Assembly: GCA_018398805.1 (NCBI GenBank) | Contig: JAGFBZ010001970.1 | Location: forward strand, 682,001 to 746,000 | Reading direction: 5' to 3' | DNA length: 64,000 nucleotides | Source of the DNA: Hirundichthys speculiger | Lineage: Eukaryota > Chordata > Actinopteri > Beloniformes > Exocoetidae | In this document: in pieces, positions 10,918-22,930 of the stretch | Position numbering within the stretch: position 1 is the first letter of the stretch | How the letters are laid out: each line of letters starts with the position of its first letter | Program-made: the position numbers and the translations under genes | Notes under the pieces: model-generated | Seen by the model: only the letters and a program-made list of their open reading frames with translations | What the model was told of the DNA's origin: nothing | Database searches by the model: none

Positions 10918-12080
10918 CACTCACTGGCCACTTTATTGGGTAGACCTTACTACTACCAGGTTGGACCCCCTTTTTGCCTTCAGAACTGCCTTAATCCTTT
11001 GTGTACCTAAATTCAACAAGGAACTGGAAACATTCCTCAGAGAGTTTGGTCCATATTGACATGGTAGCATTTGTAGTTGCTTCAGATTTGTCCGCTGCAC
11101 ATCATGATGAGAATCTCCCGTTCCACCACGTCCCAAAGGTGCTCTATTGAATTCAGATCTGGTGACTGTGGAGGCCATTTGAGTCCAATAAACCAGTCAC
11201 CATCACCATCACCAGTCTGAGCTTTATGTCATGGAGCGTTATCCTGCTGGAAGTATCCATCAGAAGATGGTCCACTGTGGTCATAAAGGAACGGACATGG
11301 TCAGCAACAACACTCAGGTAGGCTGTGGCCTTGACACGATGCTCAGTTGGTTTTAATGAGCCCAAAGGTGTGCCAGGAAAATATCCCCTACAGATTACAC
11401 CACCACCAGCCTGAACCACTGATACAAGGCAGGATGGATCCATCTGTTTATGTTGTCGACGACAATTTCTGACCATCCGAATGTTGCAGCAGGAATTGAG
11501 ACTTATCAGACCAGGCAATGTTTTTCCAATCTTCTATTGTCCAGTGAGCTTGTGTGAATTGTAGCCTCAGTCGTTCTTAGCTGACAGGAGCGGTACCCGG
11601 TGTGGTCTTCTGCTGCTGTAGCCCATCCTCCTCAAGGTTTGATGTGGTGTGCATTCAGAGATGTAACGAGTGGTTATTTGAGTTACAGTTGCCTTTCTAT
11701 CAGCTCAAACCAGTCTGGCCATTCTCCCCTGACCTCTGGTATCAACAAGGCATTTGCGCCCACAGAAATGCCACTCACTGATATATATATATTTTTTTAA
11801 AACATTCTCTGTAAACCCTAGAGATTGTTGTGGTGAATATCCCAGTAGATCAGCAGTTTCTGAACTCAGACCAGCCCGTCTGGCACCAACAACCATGCCA
11901 CGTTCAAAGTCACTTAAATCACCTTTCTTCCTCATTCTGATGCTGGTTTGAACTGCAGCAGATCGTCTTGACCATGTCTACATGAATGAATGCATTGAGT
12001 TGCTGCCATGTGATTGGCTGATTAGAACTTTCGTTAACGAGCAGTTGGACAGGTGGACCTAATAAAGTGGCTGGTGAGTG
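10918..12080 (-). mobile_element. Tc1/mariner transposon with dead transposase gene
   Basis: The ends CACTCACTGGCCACTTTATT (10918-10937) and, on the other strand, CACTCACCAGCCACTTTATT (12061-12080) are terminal inverted repeats. The left end is preceded by the TA (10916-10917) expected of Tc1 insertions; the right TA is mutated. Antisense frames encode recognisable transposase pieces: KKGDLSDFERGMVVGARRAG near the start (about 11935-11870), CGRKCLVDTRGQGRMARLV (about 11761-11705) and the DDE-core part MDPSCLVSVVQAGGGVICRG (about 11440-11380). Frames change between pieces, and an AT-rich (TA)/T run (about 11779-11796) interrupts the helix-turn-helix part. The copy cannot make a full transposase. 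A second and a third piece of this family lie at 28668-29055 and 50527-50732. Confidence 0.85.
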
Positions 12081-15000
12081 TTCTTACATTTTGCATTTTG
12101 TTCTTACATTTTGCTCCAGCAAATGTTGTGAATGTTAAATTGGTGTGTTCAATAAAGTCACAAGAAATCACAATTGTTTGTGTCAAATCAGCTTTGCTCC
12201 CCCCCCCCCCAATGTTATGAGTTAGATGAAGATCAAATCACATTTTATGGCAAATTAATGCACAACATCAGTAAATTTCAGTGGTTTCACATACTGGCCA
12301 CATTCTTGTCACTGTGTGTGTCTTAATAATTGTTGCTTAACAGTGAATGTACTTGGGCATGTACTCTGGCCTGACCAGATGTATTTGTATGGGAAACAAA
12401 GCTGCCTGAAGCACTGAATTACTATGAGTCCAAAACTGTCACATGTAATATTCGTGGAATGTCATTTATATGTATTTGTATATGTATTAAATTCATTGTG
12501 AGTGATATTAGAAATGCCCTAACTCGACTCCGTGTCTTAGTTGACTCCCTTGCATTTGAAGCGTAAGTGTGCCACGTAACATTCAAATGACTCTGACCAT
12601 TATGCCTCGAAGAACCTTTATGGCTCATTATGATAGCTGGACAATATACAGTCAGGCTAAATAGCAATTTCACATTCCTGCTGTCAAGAATGCTTTGAAA
12701 ACATAGAAAAACCTTTACTTTGATGCACAATGAAATAAAAGCACTTTTTTCAGATGGAGGATCTTTGTGGCGTTGATGTGGTGAGTGTTTGAGGGTTTGT
12801 GGGGATGATTCAGTGATGGCAATGAAAGATTTCACTCTCTCTAGTCTGTATCAGCTTGATTTAAAAGAAATAAATATACAGTTATGGCTCGACAATTTCA
12901 TTTTTCTTATTTATTGTGGGAATTTGGGACAGAAAGCATGCATTGTAAGGGACTATAACAAAAGCAAAGGCAGTGTCTCCATCTATCTGTCAGCAGATAT
13001 TGTCAGCAGAACCGTGCAAGATGCTGTTATGAAACTTTACAGATGTAGACAGTTGTTGAAATTAAAATGAATGCACAAGTCAAAAATGAGCGTGGTGTGA
13101 CCCATGATTGCTCTCAGGTCAGAGCATCAAAACTCAGATGGGCTGTGTAACAATTAGAGAACCTGGGAATAGAGAACTCAGGAGAACCTTTGGGAACCTC
13201 AAAATCAGATTACATTGTTTGTTGCAACAATTAATAGACTTTCAAAGTCAATAAAACTAAAGTCTAAACTAACCATTAATGTTGCTGGTGGACTGGAAAT
13301 CAGGCTAAGCTGTTACCTTTAACTACTAGTTGTTGCTCAGTCATCACTATCAGTATAGTGAGTTCACGTTAATCGGAACAAATTCATGTTGTGGTTGGTT
13401 GAAAAATAGCTTGTACTCTTAACCTTACTGGCTGGCTTTGTAATACGCTTTGTCATCTGCAACTCACTAATTCAAATAAAACATTAGAAGCATTACATAA
13501 AACGTGAAGCTTTGAAAATACATGAAAAACAGAAACAAACTTTTAAAATAAATACAATAAATAAAATAAAATAAAATGACACATACAAAATAAAAACAGC
13601 ACTGCAGGACTCTTTGACTCATTCTGCCCCACAAACACCACCACACCCACCCAGATATCTTTAGCTATGTTTCCCACACCCACAGATTAATGACAGTCAT
13701 GGGAGTTAGGTGACAACAGTCGTTTGCTGAACTCACCAGTAATGGTCCATTTGCTTGCAACAGATGCCTGCAAACCATCAGAGACTCAACAAGAGTCTTG
13801 TTTCATTTTAAACCTTTCATTAATGCCTTCTTTGTAAAATGATTGTTTTTGAGTGAGGACTTACGGTACGGTATTACGGAAAGTCAGGATTTTGGTCTTT
13901 CACACACCCACCATACACCAGGAAACAAGCTTGAAAAACGACTGATCATGTTTCCACATTCAAAATGTAAGTGGCCTTGTGATGAGGTTACTTGAATCAC
14001 CAACCACTTAGAGAGAGAGAGGCGATGGAGACGTGATTACAAGTGTCAGCATTCAGTAAGCCTTTGCCTGCCTGGCTGCTTCATTCCCAGCAGGGATGAA
14101 ACACCATTGTCTGGTTCCCACTTTCATGCTTACCTGGCTTCAGTCAAATGTTTGCACTGATGTGTCACCCTCATCCCACTGGCTTATGGTGACAAAATGC
14201 TACACTCAACATTAACACCAAATTATAGTTCATTTTTTACCTATTTAAAGAAGAATTGTTGGTAAACTTGTGGTAGAAGAGTTCAAACTCAACTCTTATA
14301 ATTCAAAGTGAAACAGATGTCATTCCCATCCTCCATGCATCCAAGTATGGAGGGTTAAAAAAAGGAATAAATACCACTTTTATTTTTTACTGAATTGTTT
14401 TTTTAACTGAAAATAATTGCAACTGAATTTAAGAGTTTTAAAAGCGTGCAGTTTTGTTAACACACCAAACATAACTGCTTTTGAGACTGTATCTTCCCTG
14501 AAAGAAATAATACCCAAGGATGTTTGGTTAATCTGCGCTAAATCGTAAGTACTTCAGGATGCAATATCTGCTCTGAGTAAGATGCTTGGCATTGTTGGGA
14601 AATTTTTTCTTAATTTTGATTGCATTTCAATAAAAACTCAAACAGGATAAAACTTGTACAAGGACTCCCTTTTCCTTTATACCTTGAGGTGGCAGATCAG
14701 TGTGTCTTAGGTTTGAAGGAGTACACTGGTAAATCTTTCAGTGTCCACTGTAACAGAATGGGACTTCACTTGTAGACCTGCATTTTAAAAACTTCTGATT
14801 TTCTGCTGCATGGGTAGGGAAAGTGGAAATGTTCTGTGCCTTGAGCACTTTGTTCGCAAGGAGAGGAAATTTGGATCGGTCTCAAGGCAGAGATGGTCAC
14901 ATTGAACTGCAACAGCAAAACAGGAAAGAAAATCCATTCGAAAGCTCTTTGTCAGTGCTTTTAGTTAAAGAGCTGCACATACCACGACAGGGACTGGGCA

Positions 15001-16042
15001 TTCACCTCATCACCATAGCAACACCATCCAACAAGCCTGTCTGCACTGTGGCCATTAAATATTTGCTACAATGACAAACAACTGATTGAGAAACAGAAAG
15101 AAATTGCTTTTTGTGATGTATTTGTTTCCAATTTAAATGGACTACTTGGTTCCTGTGTGGCTCATCTTGAAGCTCAGGGAAAGGGCTTTTTATGTGACTT
15201 AATCAAGATGATCTTAAAAATGATCCAAGATTACATAACTGTGAGAGGCAGAAGACCTGGAATTTGTGGGTAATTTGGAGGTCAAATAAGCATTACACAT
15301 TTTTTTGCAATCTGGATTACAACCAGGGAAGAATGCCTGTGCTGCTTTGTTTAAAAGGACGGGGGCCTGTCACAGTCTGACAGCACGTTTGTGGCTATGC
15401 GTCATGGCACAAACAATGCAGAATTCTGAAAACCTCCGAAACTGATGCTCAACAAGCTAGAAAAGGTTACAAAGCCATCTTTGATGTCCTTGGGCTCCAG
15501 CAATCCACGTCCAGACAGATATCCTCCATAGGAGACGTCAGACTTTTTGGTTTATACGAGAAGCAATTAGGCTGATGCCCGCATTGCACTGGCCGCAGGC
15601 CACGTATAGCCCCTAGGATTTCCTTGACTGGCCTGATATGAGAATGAGAAATAAAACATAGAAAGCTACATGATGCACACAAAACAGCTGCACTGTTCTC
15701 ATTTTGAGGTCTAATTTTATCACTTGTGCATCAGTGTGTGAATATCTACTTTATGTTTCGACAAAACCTGCCACCCACTCAGAAGGACGCATTACTAAAA
15801 TGTAGACTCAAGTAAAAAGATAAATAAAAGCTGATGTTAAATGTAGAGTTTTAAATAAGACCTGTGGCCTGTGTAGACCAAGAGTGAAGCAAACTGTGTG
15901 AGAGGGACCATTACAAATGATATGAAAGGATACAGAAACGTGCTCCTGTCACCGGTTGTGCATCAGATCAAGCTGAAACCTTCAATTTCATCAGAACTTT
16001 CATTATATCAGGTATAAATAACTCTAAAAACACGTGCGCATG
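12081..16042. other. intergenic, nothing recognised
   Basis: AT-rich sequence with a poly-C run (about 12200-12209) and A-rich (ATAAA)n runs near 13546-13577. The longest frames (12789-13070 on +, 12422-12835 on -, 14823-15074 on +) show no family motif, signal peptide or splice context. I treat them as chance. Confidence 0.5.
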
Positions 16043-16050
16043 GTCTGGAT

Positions 16051-17194
16051 TAGGGATGGAGCGGTTATCGGTATTACAGTAAAGCGCAGTAAAATTTTAC
16101 GCGATAACGATTACCGTTCACGTTTGACTTCATCTCATTATCGCGGTCGATTACCGGGATATGTAATATCAGCTTCATTCAAGTCCAGGAGCGACTGTGT
16201 CTCGTGTGAATATGTAGTTTGTAACATCGGCATCGTAACATTAGCATGGTGTAAATGGTGATGGCACACAGGACATTTACCAACCCACTAAAAGGACGAA
16301 ATCCGAGGTCTGGGCATATTTTGTTTTTTTTTAAGAATGCAGAGGGAGAACTGGTGGAGGACAGTTATCCTGTCTGCAGAGCACTTGTTTACATTTTATT
16401 GTAATTTGTACAAGCAACTTGAAGAAGCTAAGCCTAATGCTTCAAGCTACATAGATGTTTGACCAAGAGAAACCTGGTTGATGCGCTAACTCACATTTCG
16501 TAAACGTTACCATTGCGTGTTGATCGAAAAAGGACCGAACAGTGATCTTCTGATGCAGTTAAAATATTAATTTATCCAATTAACTGATCTGACAACCATA
16601 ACGCTGGCAGTTAGCACCACAGTGGTCAAAACCTTTGCCCTTCCGGGTCAAACAGCTAACCAATAACAGGCAGCTACATTTATACCTGACCCTCAGGTAA
16701 CAACACAGCGACACCCACAGACACACAGAGTGAACTACAATTCAGAACAACATATTTGGCTCCGATACAACTGTTTCTTTATTTGCACATTTATACTTAA
16801 TTAATGTTCAGCTTAAAGTCAAAAGTTCATTTCATTTGAACCTGCACTATAATTTTTGTTCCTGATAATTGTTTGCATATTTTGACTGACTTTGGCTGTT
16901 AAAGTGACAAAACAAATAAGCTTTGTTCCTGTTATTTATTTTGTTCATTTAAAATAAAACCTCTTTCTGTGCCAGTTGTTTGCCTTTTTATTGTGAAAGT
17001 TTCATTTTGATAAAATTTTGGCTTCTGATGTTTAAGTAAGATAAGAAAATCAAAAGATTTTGTGAAATTATTTAAATGTATGTGTTTTTTTGGACATTTG
17101 TACAGCAATGAAGAATACCGTGATGATATTGTAAACCGTGACAATTTGGTCACTATAATCGAGATATCAAATTTTCTATACCGTTACATCCCTA
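16051..17194. mobile_element. non-autonomous hAT element with perfect 8-bp target duplication
   Basis: The element starts TAGGGATGGAGCGGTTATCG (16051-16070). Its right end reads TAGGGATGTAACGGTATAGA on the complementary strand, giving short imperfect inverted ends. GTCTGGAT occurs on both sides (16043-16050 and 17195-17202), a perfect 8-bp duplication. The 1,144-bp interior has sub-terminal CGATAACGATTACCG-type words and no long open frame, so it depends on a transposase encoded elsewhere. Orientation is arbitrary. Confidence 0.85.
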
Positions 17195-17202
17195 GTCTGG
17201 AT

Positions 17203-18286
17203 GATGCAGTGAAAAAAAAGTTGCAGACAGTCTTCCCTTATTAACACCAGTTTGTGTCTAGGGGAGGGAAATGCATGTTTTCTGTGTGTTCCCATTACTT
17301 ATACATTTGACCCCTGCTGCGTCATCACCAGCTCAAACACACACAGAGCTGATCATTCCACCTTATACATGCATCTCTTGTGGATCCAGTTGCTGAGATG
17401 GCAATTGCCCGTGCCAAAATTTATAGCTGTGGGTAGTCTTTTAAACCCAGCATGCTGCGCATTACTCTGTGATTCGACTCACTGGAAGCTAATGCATGGA
17501 GCCCCGCACTGACCCCGGTTGTGATGTTTGTAAAAGGGTTCAGGTGGTAGTGAAATGAATGTGACAAATGCTTGGAGGGTTGATGGGATTGTTAAAAGGA
17601 TGCTGACCGTGATCTTCACAGCCTTGGTGGAATTTAAACAAGTCACCCAGAAACAGATGCTAACTGTGACAGCTGATGAGAATTTGTGATGCTCTGAGCT
17701 ACTTTTGAGAGATTATTTTTGAACGGTGTTTGCCATCTAATGATGACAATGTTGAATGGGAAAGCCAGCTGAAGTTCAGAAGTAATGGCAGCTTTTTTTT
17801 GTTTGTTTTGTTCTCATATATACATACATACATTTATTGTGCAGTTTCAAGAATACTGAGGTGAAAGTGGACATGGGCCTGCCTTTTCCAGCCATTTTTG
17901 TCTTTTTTTTAAAAGGTATTTCAGCTCTGGTTTTGCAGCCATCATACCTATAAATAGTTTGTAATAACTTACCAACAGTTAAGTGAAATAAAATGAATCC
18001 TTGAAAACAAAAAGATGTTGTTTTATGTGTCTTTATAAATAATCAAATTCCTAGAGGCTTTCCATGAGAGGCAGAGGTGCCTCATGAATGCACACAATTC
18101 CTTTTGCCTGTTAGAGAGACGTCCAAACCAACAGGATAAGCAAAACTCTGTGCTTACGCTTTACTTAAGTTTTTAACAGGAACCACAACAACACCCATTA
18201 TTTCTGTTTGGGGCGGCTATAAGAGCAATCCACACGAAACTGGAAAATGTTCAATGCGTCCTCACAACCAATTTCTTCTAAGGCAT
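17203..18286. other. intergenic, nothing recognised
   Basis: No gene or bounded repeat is seen. A short (ACAT)n run lies near 17819-17833. Confidence 0.5.
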
Positions 18287-18290
18287 TATG

Positions 18291-19086
18291 GGCCCGATCT
18301 CCCGCCAGATCTCCTAAAGTCGCTATTTAGGGATAGCTGCTAGCGGGAGGGGTGTTCCCCCACAAAGAACGCAATCTTCCACCCTTCCTAAACCCGCTAT
18401 CTCACCTGTGCTACCAGCTACATTATGCATAAGAGTGGTTAGGGCGTTCCACCTGTTAAACCAATCAGTGCGTCCGCAGGTTGCGCTACCTGCAAACCGC
18501 TATGGAGCGTCTTTTCATCCAGATCGGAGCAGCTCTCGTATGCAGCTCATCTGGGACTCTGCTGTAGAGCTTCCTCCTCTTCCTTCCTCCTTCTCCTCTG
18601 CACTGATATATACATATAAATATTTTTACACAGACAATTCCTATCAGCTACCTGAAAGTCCCAGATAGTCGGTGCGCTCCCAGTAAACACGCTCTGGTCA
18701 TCTATTGTTTAAATGGCACGTAGGCTGTTTAAGATGACCTCTGCTATTTTCCGGGGGGTTCAAATGAGGCCAAAGCACGCTTTTTATACAAGAGTTAATT
18801 CGAGAGGTAGTGCCGTTTTTGCACATCCACATGTGAACCAGGTGGGTTGTCACCTACCAGCTACCCGCAACCCGCAATCGCAAGATACCGAGTTTGCGGA
18901 AAGGGCAAAAGACTTTTGCCAAAAAGACTATTGCCACACCTACAAAGTGAGTAAGGGAGTCGGCATAATGAGTGGTGGCTTTAGGGAGCGGAAGATTGCA
19001 TTAGCACTTAGTGGAGGTTCCTATACCCGCAATGTGCAGGTAGTGGCTAGTGGGTAGCGGCTAGCAGGAAGTGTACGATCAGGACC
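18291..19086 (+). mobile_element. mosaic non-autonomous DNA element, copy 1
   Basis: The left end GGCCCGATC (18291-18299) and right end GATCAGGACC (19077-19086) are inverted and imperfect, and TATG occurs directly outside both (18287-18290, 19087-19090). The first 320 bp (module A: ...GAACGCAATCTTCC..., ...CGCTATGGAGCGTCTTTTCA..., ...CTCCTCTGCAC) recur inverted at 54299-54595. Further in, a segment with CACATCCACATGTGAACCAG and one with GCAAGATACCGAGTTTGCGG (about 18823-18902) match parts of the inverted repeats of the hAT at 53437-54291. No transposase frame is present. The superfamily is unsettled because the flanking repeat appears to be 4 bp. Confidence 0.6.
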
Positions 19087-19090
19087 TATG

Positions 19091-21283
19091 TACGCAAAGA
19101 CAAAACAGCTCGTAGGAAGCAGAGGCTGAACACTCCGTCCTTGGTGCACTGCTTTTACGATGAATGCCATATCCATGCATATCTGTATAATGCCATTTCT
19201 AATTGGCTGGGCTGGTGACATCATGACACATAGCCAGAAGCTGTCCTTTCAGGGAGCACCAGGATCTTGCAGCAGACTATGGGGAAATCAGTGCTTCACT
19301 TTCGACTGGAAACACGAGGGGTTAGGGTTGGGGTAACATATCAGGCCGAGGTGCTTCGTAAAGTGGAGGTTACATGTTTCCAGTCTAGAGTGGAGCTACA
19401 CCTCTCCACAGTCTCCAGTCAGACCTCTCCTCATGAGCACACTCTGCCCCTTAAGTCTGAGGCAGAACCTGACAAGGCAATCCACACCTATGACATACTT
19501 CCAGAAATAAAGTCTCAGAGTCTCAGAGTTCACAAGACTTGGATTCACCTTGTGTCTTTGGAACAGAAATATAACACTGCATACATTTTTTTTTCTTTTA
19601 ACTTACAATGACATCTCAGGTAGGAATTCATCTTGGCGTTACTTTAGATAAGTCCAAAAATGCAGAGAAGCATGTTTACTGTAAGGAGGAGGTTACATGT
19701 ACCACGAAATGCAAATCAAGGTCACAAACAAGACTGACAACATAATAATTACTTTTTTTCTTCTATTTTTGCTTGAGTTGATCAGTTGGAAGGGAGAGAA
19801 TACTGGGTTTTAGTGATAAAACAGCATTTCCCCTCAGATGGCTGCTTCTGGAGCAGGGGGAGCCATTCATGGCAGTTTTCCCTGTTGGCTTCTTTTTCCT
19901 CCCTTCTGTTTTATTTTGTCATTGGTAATTCTGGAAATTGGATGGTTTTTAAATAAGATTTTCTATCCTTCCTCTGCCTTTGAAATTGCTGACTTTCAAG
20001 ACTCAGAAGAGTCTACAAGATTTTGGAAACACAGATACATTTGTGCATTTATTTTCTTTTTTTCCTGTGGATGCCCATGCACAGCTCAGTATTGGTGTTC
20101 ACGTGGGCTGTTCATGCTGTAAAAATAATGTGCATGAGCCAATAAATGAGCCAGATTTACTCTTTTCTTTTTCTAACTTTTTCTTGTTGATCAAACATAT
20201 GAAGGAGTCCCTGATTTTCCTTTACTTAAATTCAAAGATCAATATATCCACTGCAGCTGCACTATAAATAGGAGGATGTGTATACCTGATATGTTTATGC
20301 TTAAAATCTACGACAGCCTACTTTATCAACTGCTCCAATATTGTAAATAAAGCGTGGTAGGGACTCACACAGAGCAGAGATGAAGCAAGTGCATATAAAT
20401 TAGGTAAATAACAAGAAATATAAGTACACGGGTTACATTTGAGTTGCAAGTAATGGTACTGTGATGAGTACATTTACCTTAAATGCATTTCCTTTTTTCA
20501 ATTACATTTGCTGGCCTTCAGCTATAACTACACACATTAATCTGACTCTTTGCTCAACCAATCTCTCAGTGAGTGCTCAGGAAGATTTAGGGGCACTGGC
20601 ATCATGAGAGTTGTAGAAATGACTGAAAATAACTCAAAGGACTTCATTTTGACCTGCCTGTACTTGGGGTTAATTGTGATGTGCTTAGGAAAAGGGGGCC
20701 TGGTTTATTTGAGCCCAGAAGGAGCTGCGGACGAGAGTCTAGTTCTTTGTGTTACACCTAGAAAGTACAGCAATTTTCTCCCGTCTTAATTTTTTCTCTC
20801 AGCAGGGAGGAGCCCTTTTGATCCTTTGGTACAGCACACGGCTGAATTTAAATCCTCACAAGAAGTAAAAAAAATGAATAAATCCTCACTGTTTTCTGAT
20901 GAATAATTGCTTCAACAGGCTCGGCGCGTCATTATTCACGAGTGTCAATACTCTTTAGGGTATTAAATTAATGTATATATTGTATATGTTAACACCACAA
21001 TGTGCTCAATGACGTTCAGGGAATGACTGAATCTAAACTTCCTGCCATGCACGCTCCACAACCTGACAAGCACAGGCAACACAAGCCTGTATAGAAGGTT
21101 ATGAACAGTGACATTTACCTAATCAGCTGGCTGCTGTCTGTACTGATTTACATGTGTATCAAAACTGTTTTATCATGCCATGCAAATAAAACAACAATTG
21201 GACATGGCTCTTGCCTTGCAGCTTGCTTACAATTGCAGCTGTTCAATCCCCCGTGTGTGCATTAGTGTGCGTCTGTGTGTATG

Positions 21284-21335
<52 letters not shown>

Positions 21336-22146
21336 TCTCAACCCAAACAGAATAAGAGATCTGTTATATGTGTCTACAATGATGAAAAGTTAGTTCCCCC
21401 TCTTTTATTCTTATGTTTATTTATCTATTTATTTGTAAGGTGGGGGAGGAGATTGAAATCTCCAGATTGTTTTAACTCAACTTATACATATTTTTCCACC
21501 ATGCTGCTCTCTTTCTGCCACCATAGAATTCAGGAAGGCAAGTTCCAGCTAAGTGCTTCAAATCATCAGTCCATCACAACGTGATCATTAGCATGTTTGT
21601 GGACGTTAGTAAAGGCAGATGTCAGAATCAGAATCAACTTTTTTTTTTTTTCAACAGGCTTTGACAGTTTGCTGATATGGAGCATTCACATGTGTGTTAA
21701 CACAATGGCGAGAGGGTAAGACATGAGCAATGGTCTTAGAGGGCCAACTGTTTCTGGACATCAGTCTGGAAAGGGCTAGAAAAACCACTTTCACAATGAA
21801 TTTGGAATTCACTGGTACAGTTATAACAAGTGGAAAGCATTCATGACAGTTGCTGATCTTCCCAGGCGTGGGCGTGCATGTGAATTTACCTCAAGCTAAG
21901 ACCATTTAATGCTCTAAGAAAGACACACACACACACACACAAAAGCATGTGAAAAGTTCATTACAGCACAATAGAAGAAAACTTCTTTATAAAGAAAATT
22001 GGAGTGTGACTTGTTATAATAGGTTTCTTTTAAGCAAATTCAGTAGTCTCCATGTACTTTGCTCTTGTGTCACTGAGCACATGCTGTGTCCTTGAGGGGG
22101 AACAGTAAAATAACATGACTGGGTGAAACCGCTCTATTCTATCAAT
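19091..22146. other. intergenic, nothing recognised
   Basis: Unique-looking AT-rich sequence with an (AG)n tract at 21288-21332 and a short (CA)n at 21923-21942. Open frames such as 19267-19611 and 19838-20122 lack recognisable domains. Confidence 0.5.
21288..21332. repeat. (AG)n microsatellite
   Basis: About 22 uninterrupted AG units. Confidence 0.97.
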
Positions 22147-22436
22147 TTAGGTCTGTTGCATTACATACATCCCGTCACGTATGAGTCCAACCTCTGTACG
22201 GGGAAGGCCCAGCCCAAGAAGATAATTGTGAACTGCTTCCTGGAAACGGGACTCACTCTGATCAAGATCCTGTGAGACACTACGAGTCACCTTGAGAGCA
22301 GTGCTGCCATGATTTGCCTGTGACCATAATAAATGCTCTGTTTCTGAACCGAGAAGTGTCCGGACCGTCCTTGAGCCCCAACAAAGAATTGGGCTAACAG
22401 ACTGAAGTTTACAAAACAGTACATTAGCTAATTGCA

Positions 22437-22930
22437 AGACCAAACTGGCATTTCAGCAGAAACACCTCATACCTGTCAAGCACAGCGGTGAAGGTGTGAT
22501 CGTTGGTGCTTTGCAGTCGTTGGGTCTTAAGCCTTTGAATACCAGAGTATTCTAGATCAAATGTGAGGCCGTTAAAGTTTAGGTCAAAACTGGATCGTGC
22601 AACACGACAATGGTTCAAAGAACACCAGCATGTACTAATCAGAATGACTTAAACATAAAATAATCAAGGTTTGGGTATGGCCCGAAATCCAGACCTCAGC
22701 CCAAATGAGAAGTGGTGGGACGTTATGCAAATCTTTCTCAAGTAAAAGCACAAAAACCTCAACTGAACTGAACTGAGGATATGAATGCTGTAATGAAGAA
22801 AGGGCCAAAATCTTCCACAATGATGCGACAGACTGCTAACTGACAAGAAAACGACTTTTTTAAGTTATTGCAAAAAGGTGGTATACTTTATTGTAAAAGA
22901 TATATGCAATTTTTGTGCATTTTTTTATCA
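22437..22930 (+). mobile_element. Tc1/mariner remnant, 3' half of transposase
   Basis: Successive words (TTTCAGCAGAAACACCTCAT, TACCAGAGTATTCTAGATCA, CCAGACCTCAGCCCAAATGA, GGGCCAAAATCTTCCACAAT, TTTTTAAGTTATTGCAAAAA) follow the order of a common teleost Tc1-like transposase gene from the middle of the DDE core to its C-terminus. In the usual protein the third word encodes the conserved S-P-D-L-N-P motif. Several internal deletions and stops are present. It belongs to a different Tc1 family from the one at 10918-12080. Confidence 0.7.

Noticed and set aside
12789..13070. 93-codon + frame as a small gene
   Set aside because: No domain, signal peptide, splice context or family resemblance; such lengths occur by chance in AT-rich DNA.
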